From the NCBI GenBank assembly GCA_001466705.2, contig LATX02000185.1, positions 620,001 to 684,000 on the forward strand: 64,000 nt of DNA. Reading direction: 5' to 3'. This document shows positions 25,384 through 37,536 of the stretch, piece by piece; the first letter of the stretch is position 1, and each line of letters starts with the position of its first letter. Source of the stretch: Moniliophthora roreri (lineage: Eukaryota > Basidiomycota > Agaricomycetes > Agaricales > Marasmiaceae). Below the pieces are notes generated by a model that ran no database searches, was not told where the DNA came from, and worked only from the letters and a program-made list of their open reading frames with translations. A program made the translations under genes and the position numbers.

Positions 25384-27800
25384 GGCAGAAAGGTCTCCGG
25401 GAAGAGAGATGCTTTGCTCAATCGCCCTGGGATTGCCTGGCCTTTTATATCAACATGTAACAATAAGCGAGATCGCTGAGAGATAACTTCTTGAGGCGAT
25501 GAGTGATTTCTTTCCCGTCCTTCCTCGCGCACAACGCGTGGACTACAATTCGGGGGTGTGGTATGCAGTGCTAGCGCATTCTGTTATATCGATCATCCCT
25601 ATAAACCCCGAATCGTTGAATACGGTACCTCGAAACCTCTTCAGTATGCCTTAAACGTTGCGGATAGTTGTTTGAGCTGATTTTCAAAAACAAAACCACG
25701 GATACTCGTAGAACGGTATCTTTGATTCCGGCTGTATTCATGGTGGTAGAAGGCCTTTCTTTTTTGAATGATTGCCAGTGGTTCTGTCCGAGTTACCCTG
25801 TCTGGGTGTTGGAGGCCTTCTGGTATGACAGGCTGGATAGTTTTCTATGAATGTGTTCTATTCCAGATGAGATACTTACTGTCTGGGTTAACTACTCCGA
25901 ACGGTCGATATTCATAATCCATTTCCTTGTGAGCACGTTTGCCATTTGGTTTGACGCGATCTGGGAACACCGAGTACTGGGAGTTCGGTGACTGATGAGC
26001 ATATTGGTTGAAAAGATCCGTCCGTTGAACAAGATCTTGCCGACCATCTTCGCGATGCAACCAAGATGCAACGGGAGAGGCCAGAGTAGAAGCGTTCAGA
26101 TTGCGCAATGCGCGGTGACAACGCGGTGAAACGAATTTTTATGTACACGTGGTTGGTTGAGCCGAAATACACGCACAGGTCACGTCACTACTTCCATGAT
26201 CATAACGCCAATGCTGTATATCTCGGAGGCTATATTCCTGGCGATGTTAATGGCAGGTCCAGGATCCCCGAATTACCTCGATGAATTGAGAGCTTCAGGA
26301 ATGGGGATGGGATACACGGTTGAGAGGCGTCATCAATTCATCCACTGTATTTTCCTTGGCTCTCGTTCCTCGAAAATGTCGGAAATGAGCAAGTGAGAAC
26401 CTTTTTATCTTTTTTTTGGATATATCAAACAAGGTAGATACTTGCGCAGTTGTGGAATCCTCGAACCTCACTCATCGTTTTTAGCAGAAGTTTTTGCTGC
26501 ACCAACTTACTGGAACAATTTGCGAGCATGAGCTTGGAAGGCACCGGGTCAGGGGAAGATTGACAGGACAAAGAAGATCTGGGGTTGAATGGTCGTTGGT
26601 CAGCTCCTTTTTAGAAATCGTCCGTTACAGAGCTGGATTTTTTTTTCCCTGACTAGTAGGCACCACGACCATTCTGAAGAAGGCTCGGAAATCTCCCATC
26701 TCCGCTGGGCTCGCCCCTCAGGTCTGTATCCGCAACTCATTTCAGGACCTCGGAACGCCCTCACTCGCTCGTCGATCATCATCCGGTACCGCAACTACAA
26801 TCCGCTAGGTTCCTTCCTGGAAAGGAATTATGGCGTATTTCACGAAAATACTATCCGCGGCATGTCGCGTGCAATGACAAGTGTCGGTGGTCGGTGCGGT
26901 GACAGTATGCCCTCCGAGGATGCGATTGCAAGATGCTAATGTAACTTTTATAGTTTAATGTCGACTTGGAGCTGGCGCTTGTGGAGATGTTGATGCTATA
27001 ATGGTTCAGGAGGTGCTAGAAAGTGGTGTTTCCATCGTTCTGAAGTTGACCTTACCTGACAGTACATTTCCGACCTTTTCGTCGTCAGGCTCCGGACTCA
27101 GAGCAGTCTCGCAAATTGGGGATGGACCAAATACTGCCGAAACGCTGGAACCGTACGTGGGTCGTTATCTTGATATGATCTTGATCTCTGATTGCCGAGT
27201 AGGACAGCTTGGAAGAGAAGCGCAAGACGTCCTGCTCTTTTGTGCTCGTGTTACCTGCAAGTGGAGACGTAGTGTCTGTGGTATACGAAAAGGTGCAGGA
27301 AACGTCGTTGTGAAGATGCGAGTGCCAGAAAGGATATCGGTGATGTTTGAAGGCGCTGGTCGTGCATTAGTTGGGGAGTTGCTCATTAAACTCCGCCACG
27401 TTTTTGACATGACCTTCACCAAGGCTACAAGTTCGTAGGTAGGCCCACTGAGTACATATCTGCCCTTCATATCAAGATGTTTACCGCGCTCTGAAACAGA
27501 TTACGTTCTTTTTGCCCAGTACTCAGTGTTGAGAGGCGCTTAGTTTAACCGGGGACACTACAAGATGGTGTCCATCGCTCTGTGGGAAAGGCATCGGTAG
27601 CATTCGGAAAAGCACCAATGGAGATGTGACTGCTAGTGAAAAATGACAAGTTATGTATTCTTGTATTGGGAACTGCATTTGTTGGAAGAATGTCAGTGTA
27701 TATCTCATTTCTGATCAATCCAAGGAAGACCCTTCGCTGATAGTCACTTTTGCAGCCCGATCTGTCCACCGAACAAAGCCATAAAGAGGACAAGACTTAC
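25384..27800. other. Accessory spacer of tandem unit 2 with decayed plus-strand gene
   Basis: It contains no intact gene. The segment 26440-27510 is a diverged copy of 22520-23050 and its continuation. A plus-strand open stretch near 27001-27438 reads without low complexity but has no recognisable motif. The 25.4-26.4 kb part shows nothing I can identify. Confidence 0.4.
26440..27510 (+). repeat. Diverged repeat copy 2 (partner at 22.5-23.1 kb)
   Basis: Matches copy 1 in order over several blocks, ending with TTCACCAAGG and TCTGAAACAGA(T/C)T(A/G)CGTTC near 27412-27510 (22969-23066 in copy 1). Copy 2 has additional sequence between blocks, so the two have diverged by insertion and deletion as well as substitution. 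Confidence 0.6.
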
Positions 27801-28406
27801 TAGTGATGTTGCGGGCTGGGCTCAAGCCCTGATACCCAGCCTGACTGAGCCCAGGGCTCATGGTACCCGACCCAGCCCTATGGAGGGCTTTGCAGGGAGG
27901 CTCACATCTCAGAAAGCCCAAGCCCGGGCTTGTCAGTATATGCGCCACCCATGAAGAAGTGCAGAATTTTTGGCACTAACTGGCATGGCTATGACATCCG
28001 AGATTCTGCCTTGGAAGATGTAGTGCATGTTCCGGTCGAAACTCTGGATAGGACCTGTTTTGGAAGGTTCCCACGCATAGGTATTTTCTTTCGGTTACTT
28101 CGCGCAATGCCTTCAACGTGTAGGAAATCCACTCAAACAACTGGTAATGTTGCCTTCACTGCTTATACAAGTTAAATGATAGATATCTAATTCTTACAGG
28201 ATCTCATTTATGCATCCTGAGCCAATCAAACCACCCTGACGTGCAAATTGATTTCTGGTTAGCAAGCCCGGGCTGAGCCCGAGCCCTGCCTAAGGCTTGG
28301 GCTTTACAGGGCTCAGGGCTTGGGCTCAATGTTCGACAAGCCCAAGCCCTCCGAAGCCCTGCCCTGCCTCAGGGTATCGAGTCCAGCCCGGCCCACAACA
28401 TCACTA
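27801..28406. mobile_element. Non-autonomous hAT transposon (MITE-like), 606 bp
   Basis: The element starts TAGTGATGTTGCGGGCTGGG and ends with the inverted counterpart CCCGGCCCACAACATCACTA (two differences within about 22 bp). It is flanked by a perfect 8-bp duplication AGACTTAC at 27793-27800 and 28407-28414. An 8-bp target duplication and a TIR beginning TAGNG are the signature of the hAT superfamily. The ends are rich in repeated AGCCC/GGGCT words, the subterminal repeats expected to bind a hAT transposase. No transposase reading frame is present, so it needs one in trans. It sits between the decayed gene copy and gene B. Confidence 0.9.
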
Positions 28407-28559
28407 AGACTTACACGAAATTGACATAAATGGTCGTGCTGTAGCACCTATGCAAGATTCTGATGAACCAGTGCTTGCACAGGATTTGAGGCTTTACGGA
28501 GACTCCCATTCCGCCGATACCCAGGATCATACAAATTCATGTCGTAGAATATTCTAAGG

Positions 28560-29310
28560 TTACAATATACCAGTCACAGCCTGGCTGTGAGTAGTTACTA
28601 CACAACTTGTCGTGCCCCTTCTGCCTGTTCGTTCGGTGATAGTAGGGGTTAGAGACGGTGGAGCGTTCCGATGAACGAACGCTCTATTGACCCCATCTAG
28701 TGAGTAAGCATGAGAAAACTGTTCTGGAAAGAAATCAGTGATTGTTACCTGCAGTGAGTCATAAGCCTCTCCGAGTCGAGCCGTCAACTCCCCGACCGTT
28801 CGTGCATCAACTCCAAAGAGGCTTTCCCCTGTCCTAACGAGAACATTTTTGTTGTATCGTTCCTGAGTGAATAGATAGATATCTGCAACGACGCTGGGGG
28901 GCGGTATCAGGTGGGGTTTTGAGGGTAATTATAGGACTCACTCTCGGAACGACATGTGCTGGAAGATAAGGAAGGCGGACAATAGATCCCCTTGCACGCG
29001 GTTCCGAACTTGTCCTGCTACTAGTTGGTATCTCAGCAGGACCTGATAGACTTTGTTGCAGAGTTCTACGGAGAGCAGGTAATAAGGGGAGGTGCGGTTC
29101 TCGTTGTGCTCCAGAACCTGTGAGCGGAAATGGTTTAATATAGTATCCGATGCGATAAGAGTGAGTACGTGCGGCTTTGTGGGTATAGTATGCCCATGCA
29201 GCGATATTCTGAAGGAAGAAAATGATGGAATATTCAGATGTATACTGAAGAAATGCGAGCGTCGCGATCGACACGATGGCTTTGGGTTCAGGAATGAGTC
29301 TGAGGGGCAT
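28560..29310 (-). CDS. Small helical-domain protein B (HeLo/MLKL-like family, tandem-array copy 2)
   Basis: Exons 29310-29173, 29117-28942 and 28893-28560 give 215 aa in an open frame. Exon 2 is 176 nt, identical in length to A and C. Landmarks are FFLQNIAAWAYYTHKA, YYLLSVELCNKVYQVLLRY, ADIYLFTQERYNKNVLVRTG and DARTVGELTARLGEAYDSLQ. Intron 1 needs a GC donor (GCACGT) where A and C have GTACGY, so splicing may be weaker. After DSLQ comes a GTAACA donor at the family's third intron position; the model reads through it to a stop at 28560, but a spliced alternative with a different tail is possible. The domain class is as for A. The hAT element lies 150 bp beyond the 3' end. Confidence 0.65.
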
Positions 29311-32300
29311 GATGAAAGTCGTTCAGGAAAGAATCGATGGTTTGGATATTTACTCCCCAGTCTTTTAAGCATAGCACAGCCGCACACATACGGATATTTG
29401 GATCCCTGGGAATGGTCCTCCCCGCAACCCCCGTGAGGCCATAAACGGTTCCCGACATCCACAGATTACATGCTTGCGGAAATCTTATTTTTGTCACTTG
29501 TAATTCCTCGGCAGCGTTGCGACTCGCCTCCCTTCGGTTAGAGTCTAGGACGGTTCGACAACGGGGTTTCAACGAACACTGGGTACGAGTAGCCTCTAAT
29601 GGTCATTGTTCCATCGAATATAATCAGGAGAATGACTATATTCAGTGAAACCTATACAGCACATCAGTCTCGCCGTACCTCCGCACAAGAATGAGCAACT
29701 CATGACCTCGTCCAGCTTTAGGCACCGACGCCCTATGCCCAGCTCCACAACCTTCCACAACCTGCCACGGAATCAATAACCCTCTACCCATCTCTCTACT
29801 CGACCCGACAAACATCTGTCAAGCTCTACTGATCCTCCTGCGGCCCTTCTCGACATTGCTAAAGCGTAAAACAGATCAGTGAATCCTGGAAAAAAAGGAA
29901 GCATATGTTAATTAGGCGTACAGCCTTTTCACACCAGTATTTGCTACGACTAGACGTTCTGAAAGGAGTTTACGTACCGTAAAATCGATTCAATTTCAAG
30001 TTACACCGCCAACGGTCTATGATGAGCCGTCACCAAGCCCATGGTGAGCTCAAAAGATCCTCAGTACGAGGATGTGGCCAGCTTAGCGCCCGGACCTAAG
30101 CAACATTTCTTCTGTTCCTTTATCCCGTCATGTCCCTTCCCTTCTAAGGCTACCAGGACCCTCCCTAGGACCTATATTTGTATTCCAGACCTGAATCCAG
30201 CACGGGAGGGGCTTGGAAAACCCAAGCTTTCAAAAGTTGCTCAGGGTCCGCTCCAAGGGGGTAGCAAAAAATTTTTTTAATACACGATGTTGATTTTTTT
30301 TTTAAGGACCGTCGAGGGGGACCAACCGACCATCACCTGCCATATATGGAAAGTAAGTGACGTCACCTTACCAAATTTGGTTGACCTTTCGTTCCTTGTT
30401 ACCTGCCCTCCGTCACCCTCTACGATCCTTCAGCTGCGTAAATGAATTTCCAAGGTCAGAATCATACACAGTGACAAGCAGCAGGCTGAATGAGTAGATT
30501 CGGGATTGAGAACAAAACTGACAGCAGTCACAGAGGTGCTGTTGTGGTTACCGAAGAAGTTTGAAATCAGAATATTCAATAGATGGGTGCCCGCAACAAC
30601 AGAATTCTGTTATTTCTGCCAAGGAAAAGCCTGAGAAAAGCAAGTAGTGAATAATTTGACCACATTTGAGCCCCTAAGGATGCCCAAAACCTTGAAAAAG
30701 GTTTGACCCAAAAAAATTTTTAAGGACCTTAGGACTGAACCAACTGACCATCATCGTGTTCGGGATCCACGGCCCGCTGCCCCCTTGGTCCGCTCACGTA
30801 ACAAGAATCCTCAAAATCGTGGCTCGCCACGGTCCTGTCTGACATCTGGATCCGAGGATATATTGTACATATCGAAGTTCTGTTGCGTTTCGGCATTGTA
30901 GAGAAGACGAGTTGGCGGCAAAGAAGGAACGGAGATGGTGGTTATAGAGAAAGACCAGCTCTCTGGACCCGTCGTGACCGGAAAGAAAATGCCGGCAGTA
31001 ACGAGTGACTGGTGACACCTACCACACGCAAGCTACTGCCCTCGGTCTTTAACGACTGCAGAATCTAAGAACCAACGCGCTTACTGGGCAAAAAAGGTGG
31101 GCACTACCTCTGCATCGTGAAGTTGACTAATTATACCGACGCGTGCTCACAACAGGAAACTTCAAGTTTCACCGGTCAAGGGGAAGCATGAAGCTGAGAT
31201 GGGAATGGGTCTTGTTAGTGCTGGGAGTCGTTCTGTGTGGTCATATTTCCTAGTCCCATTCCAACTTGAACCGTTTCTCTTACGACTACGATCTTCAATT
31301 ATAAAATTTTCTCTATTTAGGCTACCGTGAATTTTTTGGCCTTCGTCCATGATCTAGAAACCGACAGCCGCGAAGGAAGATGAGGATACCCAATCTTGCT
31401 CCGAGCCGCAACATTCAAGACGTTACACATACCGCTCAGTCTACCCAATCTACCCGCTCGCCATCTGGTCGCTTTCCGCAATTCATGTCTTTATCTGCAA
31501 TGGAAGCCCTCTATTGTAGTATAGTATACCAACAAGGGTTTCGGAGTGCCTTCGCTCGCCCATCATCCATTACCTCAACTGCGATTTAAGAGAAGATACA
31601 CAAAGTGGGCTATATGGGCTATCAATGCTATCATGATGTTACCAAATTCTTTGGAAAAAGGGAATGCCGGCTCGGGAGACGCCATGATCACACTGATAAC
31701 GGGGACAATGTGAGTACATTTTTCAGGTAGCATTGCTATTCCTAGCTGTCCATGCTGGTAGCCACAGGTAGTCTGCCGGATGCTATGTCTACTATCTAGT
31801 GAGTTTAGCCCCAAATAAGAGTCTTTCGGGGAATACTAATGCACTTCCCTCGTCTCTAGCACCCTGTTATCGAATCTGGGGGATGTCACAGCCCATTACG
31901 AACCACTTTGTCATTCAAATTGCGGAGTCATCAGGCTGTATCGGCTGTACCCCTTGCTGTACATATACTTTCACAATGATCGCTGTTGTAAAGCTATGCG
32001 TATCGTAGATTATGTATTTTACAGCTTGTGCGTAAGATGGATTGATTTGACGGCGATGCTGTATGTGCAATGTGATAGCGTTAGAAAGGTAACATCCGTG
32101 CCCTCGCTCCTCGCTCCCCGTCGATATTCAATCAAGGGAAAAAGATGCCTCTTGACATATCAAGGGAATACAGTATTATTATTACTGTTACTCCCTAAAT
32201 GTGCAGTTCCCTTTCCTCTCCCGTGATACTGATCTCATTGTCTTCCCTCTCATTCTCGGAAGGACCCCATTTTAGGATGAATGCAGTGATGGAGTAAACT

Positions 32301-32622
32301 GTCAAGTGTTGATAACGTCTAACGGTTGTCGTTTCGAGCTGTGATCGAGTCTCGTTGAACATATGTCCAAATGGCTCCTTGTAATCGCAGGCAAACAGAT
32401 TCTCGCCAATACTGAGGAATCGCATTGAATCAAACGAAGACGAGAACCGGAGAACCGGAGGATCCGTTGTAGTCAGACCAAGAATGTTCTATCAATGTTT
32501 ACGTGCTACAAACGATGCTACGACATATTAACAAAAAGCTAGGCATAGACGGACGTTTCTACCTGAGACTTAAGATTTGGAAGAGAGTGTCTAGTGTGGA
32601 TCAATCGATCTAGCAGAGGACG
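29311..32622. other. Gene-less part of tandem unit 3
   Basis: I found no intact gene. A plus-strand piece near 31380-31600 shares words with 26700-26800 (for example CGCTCG..CATCATCC), consistent with a third, more decayed copy of the plus-strand gene. A short direct repeat built on TTTTTAAGGACC and ACCATCA occurs near 30297-30340 and 30716-30756. Confidence 0.4.
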
Positions 32623-33204
32623 TTAGGGTCTTGTTGAAACGCAATCGGGAGTTCTTACTTGCAACTGGTCATAACCTTCTCTGAGTCGAGCAGCCAGCTT
32701 CCTGATCGCCCGTGAATCAATTCCAAGCATGCTTCTCCCCATCCTTACAAGAAGGTTTTTCTTGTATCGCTTCTGGATGAACCGGTGGATATCCTCAGCC
32801 GCGCTAGTACTCGCTCTTTCAGTGCAAAAATCGACCAACACTGGATATTCAACTCACTCTCGGAAGCCCATCTGCTGAACGCGAAGGCAAGAAGTCATAA
32901 ATTCGCCTCCCATGGGGGTCCGGACTTCTGTCGGGTAAGGCTGGTGTACCGACACAACTTGGTGAACCTTCTCGCAGAGGTCTAGTGCAAGGAGGTAATG
33001 CGGTGATCCAGGCTTCTCGCCATGTTCAAGGACCTATAAGCAAAGTTTTGTTAATACGGCAAGTGACTTGAGAGGAGAATAAGTGCGTACGGCTTCATAG
33101 GCAGAACATGCGTAGATGGCGAGGTTCTGTAGGTAACGAATGGTGGGGTCCTGAGACGTATTTTGAAGGAGTGCGAGCTTCGATGCAGTGAGTTCGACTG
33201 CCAT
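32623..33204 (-). CDS. Small helical-domain protein C (HeLo/MLKL-like family, tandem-array copy 3)
   Basis: Exons 33204-33091, 33033-32858 and 32803-32623 give 156 aa. Exon 2 is again 176 nt. Landmarks are MAVELTASKLALLQNT, RYLQNLAIYACSAYEA, HYLLALDLCEKVHQVV, AEDIHRFIQKRYKKNLLVRM and RKLAARLREGYDQLQ. All donors are GT and the phases are 0 and 2. A GTAAGA donor follows DQLQ at the third conserved intron position; reading through gives a short tail ending STRP. The start is 3.89 kb from that of B, and B is 3.93 kb from A, so the three are tandem duplicates. Single-domain protein; function unknown. Confidence 0.72.
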
Positions 33205-36200
33205 AAGGAAGAAGGCCTTCGAGATAGGAGGCTGGGCTCGAATGTCTCCCTTAAACTGGAGGCCTTTTAAGTCCAGGGTCCCAACTGAAAAACGCTCCTT
33301 GCTAAATGATATCTGGAATTGCTAGATTGAACACCTTGCGCGAAGTAATTTTTCATTGTATGGTTTCATTGTAAAAAAAATATAGATGCTGTATCCTAAA
33401 CAATATGATTTAGAGAACCCTTGAAGGAAGTCAAGCTCATGCAGAGAAAACCAAAATGTGACCGCGGAAGGAACTTGTTGAGGTAAATAGACGTTTGATT
33501 AATGAGCGAGCAGATATTTGGAGTGAGTCAAAACGACTCTATTGATAGTCAAGGGTCTTGCTCGAGAAAGGAACACGTAAACAAGTGAACAGCTTATTCC
33601 TTCGATTGACGTCGGAGGAGTCATTATGCGTCAGTGATCTGTTGCCGGTAAAGCAAAAGGACGGCGGAGAGATTGCTGTAGGCGTGCAGCACGTTGGAAC
33701 CAGGCTTGAGGATAATCGGTATCTGCATCGGTTTAAATCTGCGGCGCATCTCAACAAAGAAATTAAAGCAGAATCTCCGATCACTTGATACCGGGCGAAA
33801 GCATTCCGGTGTGAGCAGCAAGACAGTCAAGTCATGACGATAGGAAGCTGAAGGGTCTGTAGGCCGCGAAGATCCGGGAGAATATCATGTCGGTGATTCG
33901 TTCTGCGAGGGTGAGATTGTGGGTCAACATGAAGGGATTTGAAGGTTAGGGTGGAGGGCAGGAGTAAAATCAGGGTCAGGGCGTTGCAAGGCGTCAGCAG
34001 AACGGAATATTGGCAACCACCACGTGCGGATTTCCACGCGTCACGGTGCTGTCTGAATCTGTTTTTCGCTTGAAAGGTTGTTTGACCCTCATCACCTCTA
34101 TTGGACTTCCGTTGCACCTGCAGATGGCTCATAACGCGTAGGGCCATGAAGCACGATTTTATCCCTCGAATACGCAATCCGGTGGTCGAGGTCAGCATGG
34201 CGTCCTGATTCCTCGATGAAAAGAAAGCTAGTTTGGGAGGCAAGATCCTGGTGATACTTCGACGACAGTGTGTTCCCCTTGCCTACTCCATGCACACCTT
34301 GATGAGGTCTCATGACTTTCTCGCCCAGATCTTCACGTTTTCTTTCAAACTTGTACGAAAAGATGGGCTATTTTCGTAACTAGCCATCGTTTATTCTCAG
34401 CTGTCTGTGGTGATAACCAAGGGTGCTTGCTCTGCGATACATCCGGCCTTACCTGGTGAGGTTAATCCCAAACATGAACATCCTCATGATCGTTGACTGG
34501 TTTCAAAGTTTGGGGATACCCTTTCAAGCCGACACACTGGTACGCTCCTTCTATCATTCGAATCTTCAACGATGTCTCTGATCTTTTTCGTTGGTTGGTT
34601 TACAGGATCAACACGAACGCACTCGTAACCGGGAATCACTGCTTGACTTGTGTACATGCTGGTGGCCAATGCTCATTGACACTGCACAACGCTTCGCGGC
34701 CGGGGAGACATACAGAGTTATCGACGTAAGTCGAAGACCTTCATCTTGAGCTCAAGTATCAAGCTGGTACATAGCTGTCCTTCATAGCGGCGTTGTTGGG
34801 CCAAACGCGCAGGAAAGGCCGCCCCTCGTGTTGGAAACCGCGTGGATAGTATTGGGAAGAATGCAGAGGATTCTGGTGGACCACATCCGGCGAGGAAGGC
34901 GCTGTATTCGAAGAGCTGCGGTGACCATTTCAAGGCCATGGCTAGTCCCTCGTTAGGAAGGTGAGTCCTCCACCAATCTATTCTCAAACGTTATAGAGGT
35001 GATCTTCCTCTTCCCTAGATGCATCATCAAAGCTACATTCGTCGACGTGCCCGCGAACTTGATACGACCAACCCTTCTGGGATAGATTTAATCGAGGAGA
35101 ACCCCAGATCTGTCGAAAATGCTCAGAATGGTAGGTTGGTATGTGTCTTATTTGTGCGAACATTTCGTTTGCTGACAAACTTCCGTAGCCCTTAGGATGA
35201 GAACTCAATGTCTCACAAAGTTTGCCCGCTTCAAACCATCGGCACCCGTTCCCTTCGTATCCCAGTCAGCGAGCAAGGTGTTGCAACTGATACTTCCAAG
35301 GAAAAGTAGATTCGGTCTGTAGGCGAATAAGGAGTCCAAGCTCGAAGGGTGGGTATATCAATGGACGTTTGAACCTACCCATCGATACTCAAGCGAGCAT
35401 GGAGCAAGAAGAAGAGATCATGGCTTGGTAAGCTCTCGTTTTCATTTAGCTGATAATAAACGTGCCAATGCAACCTACAGCCTACTCCTCAGGAAGACAC
35501 CATGATGAAAACTATTGAGATTCATTCAGTGGGTTAGGCTAGACTGCGTCCTCATAGGGCGAAGGAGTGCGCCGCGCCATGGACGTTGACGGTATGTGCC
35601 TTGTTAACAGCTCGAACAACTCGTTTATTTACGATTTCTCCTGTAACGTATAGGACACCTCCCAAGTCGGAACACTAAACTCGATTGGTGCTCAGTGTCG
35701 GGGTCGTTGAGTGGATGCGGAAGGCCTGAGTGACAAATTCATTTCACCAGTGCCAGTCCGTCGTGTCGGGAAAGGTACACGCTGCTGACAGGGTATGTGG
35801 GACTCCAACCACATCCCGGATATTCTGAAGCTAATGTACCCAGATAGACGTGAGGCGCCCAGGAGGAGCCAAGCTGTACCTCTTACATGTTACAGTTTGA
35901 GGGGTTGAGTTTCGTGAAAAGGCTGGTACGTTTCCTTTTCCTGTGACGATGCCACATCCCATCTACCCGCTACTTTCAACAATTTTCACGAACCGCCATA
36001 TTGACTTTTTGAACTTTCTTTACAGACGACCGAGGAATCGGAATCGTCAAGTTTCAACTTTCCAAGGCATTGAACGAAAGTAACGAAGACCACCTCGCAC
36101 GTCCCCTCGCAAATGCGTCACCATGACGGACAATTTCAAGCATCGGCATCTATGCCCTCTGACGTTCTCATAATGTACGAGCTGGCGGTCGATAATCTAA

Positions 36201-37536
36201 TTCTCAACAAAACTGCCATCAAAAATGACAGCCGGTACGAATCATATCCGCGAACTCAAACTTTCTCGGGAGACTGATCTGTCTGCTTCCCGCAGTATTC
36301 AACTTACCACCCAAACCGAAGATACTACCGAACTCCGGGAAAATTATCCCAGGTAGTTGGTGTTACGGTTCAGATCCTCAGGTGTCTGTCATTGCCAATC
36401 AAGTTTCGCAAGCATCGGATCCAAAGACAGAGATTGCGTACTATCTACTGAAATCATTCCGGAGCTGGCAGGCCCTCGACGCCTCACCCTCCAATAATCT
36501 ATTCCGGTTACCAAGCATCTTCAGCGTAGGTTTTGGCCCGAATCTTATTCCTTTGCCTGATACTAATCTTCTTCCTCTCCAGTCTAGCTGATCATGCATC
36601 CCAAGTCGTATGAAGTTCGAGAGCGAATCGTCATGTTCCTGCTTCCAAATCCTCTTATGTTTTTACTCGAACGAGCTAACTAGTCATGCACCTAGATCCT
36701 CCGAACTCCAATTACTCATAACTGAAAGGAAGAGCGCATGTTCGATAGGTGTGCGGGAACTACCTGCCATACCGCTGAGCTTCGCAGAGAGGAATCCATC
36801 TTTAGGACATGTGAATGACGGTATGTCAAGTATCCTCTTCACGACTATACGCTGATAATTTCCTAACTAGGATTCAGTGAATCGGATGCGCGCTGTACTG
36901 GAATTGCTTAAAACGAGGAGAATGTCAACAATGGCTCTGTAGCATCTATCTGCTGTCATTTAACGTTCGTTCCGGGTCGGGTAGATAATCTTGCCGCAGA
37001 GTGGTGTCAGTGAGATCCTGAGGGAGTGGGCACTGGCAGAGGTGTTGGAGATGATGTCGGTTACGTTCTCAAGCGCTCGCGAGAACCATGCTGATTTTGG
37101 TCATGTAGATAACAAGCTAGCTCTCTGGTTATCCAAGCAGGACAGTGTTCCGAGATGGTACATTCGTTTCTCGGACTTTGACTAGACCTTTGACCTCTGA
37201 ACTTTTCGTGGCCAGGTTACTGACTCGCTCACGCCAGTGACACTTGCCAACCTATTACCAGCGCTGGCTGAACTGGTAATCACGGGGAACTTTGCGCAAT
37301 GGAACTTGCTATGTCGTTGTACTTCTCTATCCTGATCTTCGATCTTTATAGCTGACCGCTTCTTGGAAAGACCTATTCTCTGGTATCAGTGCGAACTACA
37401 CCGATGGAAGTGACGCAGGCATCGAATGTTGAGGTACTATCAACGCGGGCCCCGAAATCCCTCGCAAGTTATCGAAACAGGCATCTGAATGTTGTACTTG
37501 ACTGCATCCTACACTCTGGTCTTTGCGAAACGGCTA
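33205..37536. other. 4.3 kb without a recognisable gene
   Basis: Short frames occur on both strands (for example 33558-33788 plus, 33827-34243 minus, 34493-34729 plus), but I could not join them into a protein with a known motif. Splice-like signals around 34.9-37.5 kb suggest one or more poorly conserved or decayed genes. Confidence 0.35.
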
